DNA of 64,000 nt from Dipetalonema caudispina. Lineage: Eukaryota > Nematoda > Chromadorea > Rhabditida > Onchocercidae. The first letter of the stretch is position 1, and each line of letters begins with the position of its first letter. The notes under the pieces were generated by a model that did no database searches, had not been told where the DNA came from, and was given only the letters and a program-made list of their open reading frames with translations. This document shows positions 39,401 to 52,219 of the stretch, piece by piece. Made by a program: the position numbers and the translations under genes. Location of the stretch: the NCBI GenBank assembly GCA_013365325.1, contig JABVXV010000032.1, forward strand, positions 310,001-374,000, in the 5' to 3' direction.

Positions 39401-39943
39401 TCCTATTTTCATTCATCCGCTCTACTCTTATGCTGGAGAGGTGCAAATTACTACATTCATTAGCAAGTTTTTTTCTGAGTCGTGAAATATTATCTTACAT
39501 TTTTTGATTGTTCTAAGAAGGTGTTTATATTCGGTTTATTTGGGCCATCTTGTGTGATTTGATTGTTGTGGCAGTGTATTGGTTAGTTATACCTGTTTTG
39601 AGATATCTTTCTTTAGCTGTCGCAAAGCCTATTAGGTTTGCAGTAGCCGCCATCATTAAAAGGCGCATTGCATTGATTGAAGCACTTCTTACAGCTGCAT
39701 AAGTTTTCTGTTTTTTGTTTTTATCTTATTACATCGATCTTTGGCATTTGTTTCTTTTATGGATTGAGTTTTAGATCATTTATCCCACTACGCAACTCCT
39801 TTGCAGGTTTTTTGCTGTTTAATTTGAATACAGTGGCAGTTTTCTTCTTTGTGAGATTATTAATTTGTCGTGCAATTGATCGCTTTTTTCAGGGATTGGA
39901 AGAATATCGTGAAAAAGGCTTAGCTGGTGATTTGCTTCCATAG
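36428..39943 (+). CDS. UAP1: UDP-N-acetylglucosamine pyrophosphorylase (466 aa, 9 exons)
   Basis: The enzyme makes UDP-GlcNAc from UTP and GlcNAc-1-phosphate in the cytosol; the product feeds chitin, N-glycans and GPI anchors. Exons 36428-36595, 36730-36820, 37010-37226, 37445-37623, 37702-37868, 38128-38314, 38710-38851, 39242-39440 and 39893-39943 join in phase to 466 residues. The nucleotide-binding loop reads [20 protein letters not shown] (G-G-x-x-T-R-L-G..P-K). Other family marks: [103 protein letters not shown] and YSYAGEGLEEY near the end. I chose the ATG at 36428 because the preceding in-frame codons are hydrophobic and unlike the family. The short C-terminal exon was recognised from YAGE|GLEEY. 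Confidence 0.95.
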
Positions 39944-42900
39944 ATTTTCTTTTGGCTACATGTTACTCGATCTCATCGGCTAACAGCTTCACTTCATTTT
40001 TTTCTTTTTTGGTGATGTACGTTTTTGTTTCTCCTGAACTTTCCTTTCCATTACTTTTCCTTAATTTTTTTTTTCAAAAACTAATTTTGTGTTGTATTTA
40101 GTACTGTTCATTTTGAAATTCTAACACTCATGTGTTTACGGTTTCCTTTGTGGATATATACAGTTCATCCTTCACTCAATCTTTGGTCGCCTAGATTTTA
40201 ATTTCAAATTGTGCTGTTCGTTTTTTTGTTAAATTTTTTCTGGCTCGAACGTGAAAGTGTGCCATTTATTCTAGAGCATTGTTCTTCATCGTTTATGAAA
40301 CATTTTATGATTTTTTCTGCACCAAGTCCCTTACGGCTATGAAAAGTATATGTATTTTGTATGAAAACATATGCATGCGATGCGTTTCAGTTGATTCAGC
40401 AATACAATAATTGCTGGCTGTGAAAATAAAAAATCATTTCAAAAGTTGATCCTATTTCACCAAATTATCCTTATTTTAGGTCAATCTTCCAAGTCACAAT
40501 TTTTTTGTACAACAAATTTCAAGTTAAGAAAAACTTATGTTAATGACAGCCAAAGCACCATGATTTTAAGTTGAAAGTGGCTCTATGGTGCCATTTAGAG
40601 GCTTATTGACAGCAGGTTGTGCTAAACGCTTAACATATTTGTTAAACTTTTCCAGAATATAGTATGAGATTCTGGATAGTTCGTATATCACACTTATATT
40701 GGAGTTAGGTATTTCTTGTCTACATCAATGCTTCATTTTTTGGGGGAAATAACAACTGATAAACCTGAAGCTTATTGAAGGAGGAATTGAAGTTTTTCTG
40801 AAATAAGAGGTTGGAATTTTTCTTTAAAAAATTATTTGCATCGAAGAATTCTTTGCACAAAACGTTGATTTTCTTTGATGTTATGAACATACCGATGTAT
40901 GAATAATATTGTTCTCCCGTTGATATGGTATGAGTAGGTCAATTTTTCAGTTTTTCGGGAATTTTGAAATTTCTTTTGTGTTTATGAATGAAGGAAATAT
41001 GACATTATGAATAATGTTGTTGAAATAAGCTGTTATGGGCTGACAACTGATTTACTCGGATTATGAGTGTTAATGAAAAGTTGAGCAGGCTATGTAGTAC
41101 GTTCAAGTGTCCATATGCAAATTAGTATGAGTAGTGGGCTAGTCGAGTAGACAATATTGAACAGTAGGGATCATCAAACGGTCACTCTAATGGCTTGCTG
41201 CCAATTGGTTTATTGCTATACATGAATCTTACTGTGCACATTGCTTGAGCCCTAATTTTTAGATAAAAGATATGGACATACTTTAAGGTATTTCAAACAA
41301 TAGAATATATCATTGAGAGAAGCAAATGATATGGGACATTGTTTCATAAACTGCTAGTGAATACAGCGTTGCAACTATTGTGAGAAATGATATTGTTTGA
41401 TTAATTGTGTGAAAATTGGTAACGTACTGATGATGCCGATTATTGTAAGCGAAGCTGGCAATTTCCAATGGAAATGCAAAGGAAATATATGTAGTTTTGA
41501 ATTGAAGTAGTGATGATGTGACAGAAGATAGTCACTCATTGGTTGGATGTGACGAGTACGGGGTGCCAATTTGTTGACAAATGCAAAAATGTCAGGTCAT
41601 TTGGTGTATTAGTTGAAGTGGTTTTGATATCCGGTGTATACAGAGTCCTTTTATAGAAATATCTGGGGAATTGAAGCTGAAGGTCGAGAGGTTACAGCTT
41701 CAGTATGACCGAGTGGGAAATAGTCACTTAATACCGTATCTATAACATCATCTCCACAAATATTCCATTTTCTACCACTAACCAAATGTGCAAACAGTTG
41801 ATTGCACAAACAATACAACCCAATATGCAAATGACCGGCACTGTTACTTTTAATATGAGCTTAACCTTCTCCCTTTACTTTCCCGCTTTTCTTGAAATCT
41901 AAAAATGCTACAAACAATGCGCTGAAAATAACCCTTAACGTTTTCAAAAATTTTATTGATTACACTACTGGTTAATCACTTCCAATATTCACATTCATGT
42001 TTTGGGATTTACTACTGAAGCCTTAACAGAAAAATATGAATGATTTAATGCGGTGATATGCTAGATTTATTGCCCAAATATGAATAATTTCATGACTAAC
42101 TTTACTTTAGATTGGAATTATGTATTCTAGAAAGTTCGAAAATATGAAGTAATGTAGTTTTAGTCGAGGGATATTCATTCAAAATTTATAATAACAGTAC
42201 ACTTGATTATTGGAAAAGAAAGTTGGAAGTTGTTGAAGAATTTGCAATGAATCAAACAGATATATCAAATGGAACTGTTAAAGAATAGAAATAGTCAAAA
42301 GGATTCGACTTGAATGATACCGAACATGTGTTTCACATGAGATGCTACCGTGGATTACGTCATGGAGATAATCCTAGCATTATATATGATCGGACTTTCC
42401 CTCTCCAAACAACAAAGCCATATTCGCCAGCAAATTACTATGTTTCATTGTACGCAACATTAAAATTTATGAAAATTTAAATTTTAAGTCATTTTAACTT
42501 CGAACTTTGACCCGAACTAGTTATAAATTGGAGTTACTTTATTATTTTCTCGAAATTATTGGCTAAAAGTTTGTAATTATGATGATATATTAACACATCA
42601 GGTATAATACATTGTATTGGATCAGAAAATTATCAACAACTTATCGACTTCTTTGTGTATTAATGTCATGCACTATTAAAGAAATCACTGTGATCCAAAG
42701 TTCAAAATTATTTAAAGTCTACAAAGAAATTAATCCACCCACGGATCGTCGGATCAATTTAGCCATAGTTTGTTATACACATATCATGGACTCCTATTTG
42801 AAGCTCCGCTAAGGTAACTAATTCTTCTCGACTAGAAACGAAGAAGTTTCATGTTAAAAACGCAAAATGTACGTTAAAATTTCTCACTGCATATCTTCAT

Positions 42901-45325
42901 TACCATTCGGTGAGGAATGGCATGTCTTGAGGTTAAAGTTCATCTCATATTTTAGTGCTTGGTATTCAATGGTTTACAAAGGATTAGCTTTGTTTTCTAC
43001 CTATAAACGAGTGGAACATTCAGCAAAAAAAGCGAAAACTGTCATTGAAAAATGTAAAACTTATAGAAATTCAGCGAATTAATGAATAACGAATACATTT
43101 CATTATACCTGTCCGTTTGTTTTTCTGTCTAGATTAAATTTATTCTTAAACAATGATAATGTGAGCATCATTGTTCAGGTGTATCATTTGGGTATCGCAT
43201 AGCAGATTAGCTGAAGACTGCCTTTTTTTTCAGTGGTTGTATCAAAAATAAGCATCTGCCGCTTTTATTGTTTGTCGGCATTTTCCGATACTTGTTACGC
43301 ATTTGTATATTCACGTTCATTGCAATTGACTACTACAATTTGAATTGTCTTACGATGCTTCATTAGAGACCAAGGATTTTGGACTGTAGTATTTTGCTTA
43401 ATCCAGCGATATTTCTGAATAATACATCTCCGGGCAATCTTTGTAAATATGCTTAATTTTTCTCAGTTATATCATCACCTGAACAAATTTTTTGGTAAAT
43501 TTGCAAAGAATTTTGTAATTTGTTGGTTTATCAAAACAAACTTAGTGCAGTAATTTAAAACGGAAAAATTTAAATGATTTGATTGAATGCAGTCGGAAGT
43601 GAAAAGCATTTTTAACATTTGCAATGATGACATAAAATGGATTCTTCAGTGGTAATAAGTAGTCTCAGGCCAACAGCCAAAAGAGGAAAAGCATTTGGCC
43701 TGAATGTTTGAGAGTCTTCTGAAGTGCCTACTTGGATTGCCTCTTTGCTGCTCTATTATTGTGCTACTCTTTTAGCAGTACTTGGCACAGGATGCCATAT
43801 GCCTCTAGTCTTTAAGGCAATTCTGGAAGATATAGTCAGATTTTCCAAAACCTTTTTCTTGAAAAAATTTCAGGCAATATTAAGTGTTGTGCCATTTTCA
43901 AAAGTTTTAACCCGTGATCTCACTTGTTTCCGGATGCTCACAAAGGATACAACAAAGATGAAGTGGGTTAAATTTCGGCAAGGATTTTCGAAAAATTTTT
44001 TAACGTAAAAAAAGCCTTGTCTGTGAGACTCGGCGGAAGTGTATAATGCAAAAATTATTTTTTCAATGTCTATCTGCGGCATATATGCAAAAAACTTCAC
44101 AGATCCGAAAATGCATGAAACAATTTATGGGTAATCAGCAGCTTTTAATCGGTCAAGATGCAAATAAAGGAAAACAAAATATTTGGCATTTTCAAAATTT
44201 AAAAACCTGGAAATTAAACTAGCAATTTGGCTGATTGACAGTAGCGCGGCAGTAGTGTATATAACACCGCTCCAATAGATCCATCAATTTTGAGCTGTTC
44301 AATTGGGCATGAAAGCGATTTTGAACAATGAAATGCGGCAAATCGCTAATCACCTCCGCCACACTGTTTCCCGTTATTATATGATGGTGGGGGATATATC
44401 GGGCATCCGTTTACCTGCTACCAACTCCATCGAATTCCTTTCCTAACCTTCTGCCCTCCTCTACTCTTCTCCATTCCTTCCTGCGAATAGTTCAATTTTG
44501 AAAATCTTTTAAACTTCAAAAGAGGATCAAAGTCAATAATTATATTCAACATTTCTTATTTGTTGAAATGCAATCTATTAAAAATCCATTTTAACAACCA
44601 CTATGTTTCAATAATTTAGTACTTGCTACATTTTTAGAGATATTTCTTATCTTTCCTTATTCACGAAATTTAACAAAATATCAGAATATCAATGCTTAAT
44701 ATCAAGGATAAGGGTTAGCAAGAAGATGGCCATTAAGAGGAATGATGGCTACTAAGTCAAGTGAGAAGGAAGAACATCCAAGTATGCAATAATGAAGAGA
44801 ATATCTAATTATAATTGCGTGCTCGTAGAATATTTAAATGGATTTCTAATTATAACACATATCACACATCCCGAATTTGAGTGGGTCATAACGAACTCGT
44901 CACGATAGTATTATTTCTACGCACTTTCCAGAATTGCTGCCTTCAACATTAGTATTTCCTTTCTGGATTGTCGGCTTTCGTTGAAACGACAAATCCTTTC
45001 TGCAAGATCGGTTATCCAATAGCGATACAAGTAGGAATTCGATCTAAATGGTTGAAAAATGTGAATATACGCCCACCGTATCCCGGAGAATTGCCATTAC
45101 GCCAATCATTGAAAGGATAGGGAAAAGAAGATGAAGAAAGAGAGTGAGGGAAAAAGGAAAGAGGGAGTGTTCCGGAAGAGACACACCCATACTGATTATG
45201 GCCAGCAATTGTTTGTTAACTTTCCTCCGAACATTAATCGCACCCATTTACTTTTTACTTTTCGGCATCAAGTCAATCCGTCGACGATCCTTTTCTGGTC
45301 CCAGCGATATTTACCATTTTCATAT
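39944..45325. other. Long intergenic region between UAP1 and the nuclear receptor gene
   Basis: About 5.4 kb, AT-rich. Open stretches of 60-95 codons (for example 42612-42812, 42867-43082, 43724-44008) are about what chance gives at this base composition. The segment 44230-44470 and the last ~300 bases are richer in G and C. The latter include an ORF from 45131 that runs in frame into the nuclear receptor start. Regulatory sequence for a developmental transcription factor is expected here, but I cannot point to sites. Confidence 0.5.
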
Positions 45326-48300
45326 ATGCAAACTTCCGGACCATCCTCAAATCCATCAAGTATGTTTCTGGCTAACAATAATTTTTTTAAATATACATTT
45401 ACAGATCATAAAGAATGTCCTACTTTTCAAAAATTGAAATCGTCATTGACTACAAATAATATAAGTAAACATCGAATTGTCTCTCATAAAATTACCCGCT
45501 TTGCCATTCTTTTTCATCTTTTCCTTCCTTGTTATATTTACTCTAAATAACTTATGACTAATTTCAATATATACAAATATTCGCTGTTTCTACTTACATT
45601 GCAAATAATAATAACTTCACGAAAATTAGTATTTCGTTAAGAACTGGTAGATTAAATTTAAGAAATTTGGCTTTCCAATAAAGCTTTACTTTTACCTCGT
45701 TCAATGTTTGCTCTACAGAAACTTATTCTAATATCTTTTTAGTTTTAGGGAAATTGAAAAAGATAATTGGTCATCAAATAATAGTGAGGTGCCTTTCAAT
45801 GCATTTCTTAAGAGTTTCAAATTTTTTCGAAAGGACATTATCTGAAATCAAGTAATTTTCCTCAAATGATCTGATAATAATCTTTATTCAAGTGCTACTA
45901 TAATTTTCATAAGGGGAATGTTAAACACTAGTTACCCTAAGTTTTGTGAATTTTAGGGTTTCTAGGTTGCTGCAAAACTTAAGTGATTCTGACTTTCGAA
46001 TTATTACATCAGCTTTTTAAACTTTGGGAAACATTTGAAATTTATAAATTTATTCGTTTTTTCTAATAATGCATTCTGTGAAAAATATTGTTTTATCCTT
46101 AAATTTCTTTCCAATCTTGTCTGCATGGACTCGATATTCTTGCGAATTTATATTTTTTTAAAAAGAGAAACTAAACATTTATTCAAATGGATTAGCATTG
46201 CATTTTATATTGCTCAAAATTAGGACATGAAGAAAATTTTGTTTGTTACATGTTTTTGATTTTTTCTTTATAATTCAGCAATTTTTGATTCTAAATAAAA
46301 ATATTGATTTTTGTTGAATTATAAAATATCAATTTTAGAAGTAACTCTGGAATTTACTAGAAATTACGATGGCAAAAATATAAAAGTAGAGATTATTTGC
46401 TTTGGAGATAGTGACTATTTTATGATATTATATATCTTATACCAGTTTGACGATACAACTCTTCTCTTTAGAGAATAGTTCATGAGTGGTGTTTAATGTG
46501 ATGCCATTTCAGCATATCGTTGCTGTGAATTTAAGTACTTCCCTTTTCAACAACTTTTTGAACATTTCTGTTACAGTAACTTTAAATGTGATCTCTGTGC
46601 ATTAGCAAACTCAGTATGGTACTCCAAAAAAAAAAATACAATACTGTATTTATTAATATATGGACATATCATTCAGACTTTATTTCACTTTAGAGATGAT
46701 ATTTCAGAGTTAATAAAAAAAGTAACATTGCTAAGGGAATGAGTCACTCATTTACCACTTTTCAAGTTACCCACTGAAAAATACATTTAAATGGTAAAAA
46801 AAAAGGAGTTTGGTTGAGGAAGTTCAGAATTTCTGGAACTAATTTACTATAAGCAGATATGACTGGAGCTAAAACGTTATAAGGTAAGTGATGTTGCGTT
46901 TTTAGCACGTGACATATGTGTCATCATATCTTTACTCAAACACTTTAGCATAAAGATCAGTAGAACAGTTTTCAAATGAATATATGTTGAACTTATATTT
47001 AAATCATGAATTTTGTTAAACTTCTTTTCATTTGCTACGTTTGGGTCTGCCAGTACTATTAACTGTTTGCCTTTTGCCTCTATAAAAAACACGTATAAGA
47101 TGTAAATTCCGGTAAAGATTGCATAAGTAAAAAATTTCATTCGGATATCTGATCCTGACAAAATGTAAATTTTAACTACACATTGATCCGATTTACTTTT
47201 TACATGGTTTACTCGTTGTAATTCACAATTCAATTTTCAGAGAAATTTGAGTACTTAGTTACTGACAGCCATTCGGAAAAAATATATTCCACATGCATAA
47301 GCCGAATATAATTTGTTCAAAGTTTCAATACTGTGACTTTTTGTTGATGTAACAAAAATCGTGGTACTTCTATATTCGCACCGTAGTCCTAAATCGTTAT
47401 TTTCGACATGATGCCTTTATCCTCAAAATGCTTATCAGTTTTGCTTTCCTATTGCTACTCAATCGGTGTTAGTAACTTTTAGAGGAGTACTATTATGTCA
47501 TTAAACCTGTGTATCAGTTACTTAATTACTCACTTTCGAAATTAGACTTCAAGCAGTGCTATCAATGAAGAACAAAGATAACAGTGGAACAACTCAACAC
47601 AGATAAGTGCGTCAGATATAAAATAATATATATACTTGAAAAAAGTTACATAATTATACCTAAGAAAAGTAAAAGATAGGTTATCAAGCAGCAAAAACTT
47701 ATAGACTTCAAATTTAAATAATCTTACTCATTATTCGTAATATTAAAGTGCTATTTCGTGATAAATATTTTCTATCATAATCTTTATTGGGTTGGAACCA
47801 AATGAGGTAGCATTTGATAAAAAATGAAGATTGCAAGTTGAAAAATTACGAAATTATTACAAAACCTTGGGAGTAATTGATATAAAAGATCCAGTTACTG
47901 CGAAGATTAGAAAGAATAATTTTTTTCTAGAACCTCAAAGAAGAAAGTAATACCTTATTCTAGCTTCTTGCTTGCAGTGAAGTTGCTGTCCGATCTTAAA
48001 TCATTTCTTTCCCTCCAGTTTCACAATCCCTGTTCCGTAACTCCATTACTTATAGGAAGAAGTAACATTAACAAGAACTCTACTCATTCATTTCCGGTTG
48101 TTTATAAACCAGAAAAATAAACGGATTAGGAAAATCCGGAAGGGGAGTTTCATGGAAGGATTGTGTTCAAAAATGAGCATGAATTAATTTATTGAAAGTA
48201 TAATTTGTGATATTAAATACAGAGTGACAAGAAATGTATCCGCTCAAACAAAGTTATAAGGTAAGGATTGAGCGGAGAAGGATAATTATTTATAATGCTA

Positions 48301-51300
48301 AAGTAAATACGAATGAAAAGACGGGCTAATAAACAGCTAAAAATACCTTCTGACAAAAGCTAAGGATAAAACTTGATATATCTATAAAGATTTGATATTA
48401 TGCGAAGTTTCGAGTTAGAGAGTATCACTTAATATTACTGATGAAAATGAATTTTAAATGATATTAATAATACTTCGAATTCCGCTTCATAATAAATTTC
48501 TGAAAACTTCAAAAGTTCCTTCATTTTTTTAATATTTTTTAGAAAAATCGATTTTTAAGCAATTTGTGAAATGTCAAAATTTGAATATTTCTAAAATAAC
48601 TAACTTTCTTATTGCATGACTGATTCGTTTTGATCTTTCTAGATTGCATCATTCATTTCAAAAAAAAGCATGTGAAAAATTCCTATCATTCTACATTCAT
48701 TATTTTGTTATAATCCATGAAATCTATTGGAAAAGACTGATATTGATTAATGAGATGATTAACATTAATATCATAAGAACTTGACTATGTTAAAGGATAA
48801 TTTTGAAGTAGAATGCAAAGATAAGAAATACAAGGAAAGAATATCATGGAGATTGTTAAATAAATAATTATTGTGAAATGATCGGTGGGATGAATATTTT
48901 GTTTGGAAATATCTTTTGACTAGCACTGAAGAAGAGATACATTTTATCCCAACGTTAGATCGGAGGAGCATTGCCCTCGGGTGCTTTTTCACATTATTAC
49001 TTACCGCCCTCTAACGTTTTATCCAGAAAATGATTCTCTACTTCTTATATTCTACCGTATCACACACATACATACACATACAAACAAATACACAAATTCA
49101 TAAACCTTTTAAAAATTTGTTGGGAGTTTTGAAAAACTATGCAAAACATAAACACATTCACGATTAAGAATTTTCAAAAATAACCTTTTTGCTTATTACT
49201 GTCAAAGGAGTAGTTTTTTCAGATGTAACTTTTTAATTTAGCTCTACCAAACAATTTTGAAAAGAAAATTTTACTATAAAATTTCTATTGCCATAATAAG
49301 TAGACATAAAAGAACGTTATAAATATATTATTCCTCATTGTGTCTATCCGTGTTAACTATAAATTAAATTATTTTAAAATTGATTTGAAAATTGTTTAAA
49401 ATCCTTTCCGAATAAAATCTAGAATTACTTGAAATGAAATAGTTTTTCAGGTCGTATACTATTGGATGTACCTTGTCGGGTATGTCAGGATCACTCATCA
49501 GGAAAGCATTATGGAATATTTAGTTGTGATGGTTGTGCTGGGTTTTTCAAGGTTTTCAAATTTCTTTGCATATTTTGTTTATTCGTTTATTGATGTTTTT
49601 GAATTTCTTGATACTCTTTCAATTAATTCCATGCCTATTTGAATGATCATCAAAGAACTAAACTGCAGCGTTCCATCCGACGACATCGTCAGTATGTGTG
49701 CAAAAATCGAGGTGGTGGTGAAGAGGGTAAATGTTTGGTTGATAAAACACATCGTAATCAATGTCGAGCATGTCGCCTAACAAAATGTTTGGAAATAGGC
49801 ATGAATAAAGAAGCAGTACAGCATGAAAGAGGCCCAAGAAACTCAACCATGCGAAGACATATCGCTTTTTATTCGTCACCATCTTCTGCCGGAGAACGAT
49901 CCGTAAGTTTAGTCATTAACTTTTGTAATTTATCGCTTGTCTACTTCACTATTTGTTTATAATATTTATTTGGTTCATCATTTTTTAATTAAACATATAT
50001 TTAAATGAAACAGTTCTCCACATATAAATACATTGAAATAAGGTTGAAATGAAGCAAAAAACTCCGAAAAACTTGATAAGCATTTTCTGCAGCCCGAATT
50101 TGGATCGGAATCAGACTCCTCTGTATCATGTACAATTAATGAAATATCATCAACAACAAAAGATGCTGCAGCTCGTTTATTTTTCCAAATTTTACACTGG
50201 TCCAAATCATTGATTGCTTTCGCTTGCTTATCTCCTCAAGAACAAGTACCAACTTCTTTTTTTCTTTTTTTTTTTTTAATTTGGATAATTGTGAATATGG
50301 CATGAAAGCTGCTTTGTCCATTTTCGCTTATACATACATGCATTTCCCAGTCTCTTCCTGCTGATGCTTTAGTACTCCAAAGTTTTTAAAAGATACGTGA
50401 ACTGATACGTGATACATATCAATTTTTCTTGCGGGAGCTTTTCTGGAGAGGTCAGTGCTGCAGATCATTTATCTTTCCAAATTTTACATTGGTCCAATCG
50501 TCGATTTTCATAGCACTACAACCATGGCAGAAGAAGTAAAAAGCAGTGAAACGCATAGAATCTGTGGCAAAACGCATCAATCCTTGATGGTACTCGAAAA
50601 ACTAAGTCTAAGCCATTGTGTCACTTCTACCATAAACCGTTCGATCAGTATGGAACTTCAAAATCGTTTGACATATATGAATACTAAATCTTATGACTTC
50701 CAAAATAGATCTTTGAAGAGAAATTCGAGGGTTTGCCATGATTGCTCTAGTAATCGCCTAGTGATTCTCATACGATAAGCATATAACTAATTCTTCTGCA
50801 AGTTATTCATATAAATTTAGTTTGACATACTTATCACAATTAAATATATCATTCATTTTAGGTAGCAGCATTTACATCTTCGTGGGGTGTACTCTTTTTA
50901 CTCTCTGCTGTGGAAAATCGTTTCCTTCAAAGTAGTGTCCTAGCAAATGAGCGGACAATCAATATCCAAATGAGGACGAAACTTTTGTCAGCAGTATGTC
51001 AGCTGGAACAGCTAAGGCTAGATTCCACGGAATATAATCAATTACGTCTTCTAAGTCTTATCAAAGGTATTAATTTCATGAATGATTTCAGCAGAGGAAA
51101 GGGATAGGCAAATGAAGAAGAAAACAAAAATGACGTTTCAAGATTTTTGCTGTATCATTTCAATTAAATAATGCTACAACTTGAAGCATTTATTTGTCTA
51201 TCACTATGGAATCAACCGTCACATTCATTATTCACAACGTCCATAAATTTCAGGACGCAATCCGCAAATGGAACAATTGACAGCATTTAACTTCGCGCAA

Positions 51301-51501
51301 CATCAACAAATCACTTATCCATGCCAACCGCTGCGATACATATCCTGCATGGTACTATTGGAAACGATGCCACAATTTGAGACAATTCTTTCTGAGCTTT
51401 ATTTCAAGCAATCGATTGGTAATGCATCGATGTATGCGTTGGTCGCTGACATTTTATTGCCTAAGGAAGTGCGATCGCAAAGGATCCTACCGAAACAGTG
51501 A
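45326..51501 (+). CDS. nhr-67: Tailless-class nuclear receptor (NR2E1/nhr-67-like), 324 aa
   Basis: A DNA-binding transcription factor of the tailless/TLX class, acting in neural and other development. Exons: 45326-45359, 49451-49551, 49669-49902, 50093-50245, 50862-51066, 51254-51501; all phases agree. Exon 1 reads [12 protein letters not shown], and the split Ser codon leads to [11 protein letters not shown], as in TLX, where a short Ser-rich start precedes RILDIPCKVC. The first zinc finger has P-box [11 protein letters not shown], the Ala variant found in fly Tailless. The second finger ends [20 protein letters not shown] and is followed by the class tag [16 protein letters not shown]. The ligand-binding domain opens [20 protein letters not shown] and ends in a helix-10/12 region with [20 protein letters not shown]. 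Intron 1 is about 4.1 kb. The frame is open upstream to 45131, so a longer N-terminus is possible. Confidence 0.92.
50455..50515 (+). pseudogene. Exon-like partial repeat of the nuclear receptor's first LBD exon
   Basis: In the intron after exon 4, positions 50454-50502 closely repeat the coding segment at 50163-50210 (both contain TTTCCAAATTTTACA[C/T]TGGTCCAA). Read in the same frame it gives [14 protein letters not shown] and then a stop at about 50514. It looks like a tandem duplicate of part of the exon, now decaying, since no clear acceptor lies before it and the frame soon stops. Confidence 0.7.
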
Positions 51502-52179
51502 CTTCTATGTTGCAATCGGGCAGTAAGATTTTGTTGTGAACTTGATGCTTTTTTCCTTCCCTGCTATATTTTCCGAATTATCAACTAGGAATATTAATTA
51601 GAATTATAGAATTGTATTTAAAAAAAAGGAAAAAAGGAACAACGGGTTGAAAGCTTTATTATTTGATGTAAAACAAAGTGAATTAACTCTTTCTTTCAAA
51701 TCAAAAAGTTCTAATGTCAATTTTACTTGTACAATGAAGTAAACTATTGTTACTAGTATGATCAAGTTGTAAAATATATTGTTTATTATGTTAAAATCAT
51801 ATTTGTATGGCCAGGAACGTTCGAAATCCTTGTATGTCTTTTGGAGGTGGCACAACAGTATAGGAATATACCGTACAAATTCCAAAACAAATTTCAAGAT
51901 ACTAGTTCTTAGATTTCCATTTCTTCGTTTAATATTCAATGATCTCGCTGATCAACTACTGATACCTGATCTTGACCCTATATGTTAGTATGATAGTATT
52001 TTCCTGATTTGTTTGAAAGAAATTTGTTCAGTTCTATCTCGACATCATCACCCAGCGGTTACACACCGCTTCTGCGGACATCAAGGTGCTCACTCCCGGT
52101 GTTTTGCAGGAGATATTTGCTGCACTCTCTCCCAGTTTGGTATTAGTTCTGTGATCTGGCATTGTATATGTATTTGTTT

Positions 52180-52219
<40 letters not shown>

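Noticed and set aside
45144..45437. 97-codon ORF overlapping the start of the nuclear receptor
   Set aside because: It is in a different frame from the exon that joins the DNA-binding domain in phase.
46877..47233. 118-codon minus-strand ORF with a hydrophobic segment
   Set aside because: It lies inside the first intron of the nuclear receptor gene; composition follows the AT bias, and no homology or exon partners were seen.
51604..51939. 111-codon minus-strand ORF after the nuclear receptor
   Set aside because: It overlaps the likely 3' UTR and is dominated by Phe, Ile, Leu and Asn as AT-rich noise would be.
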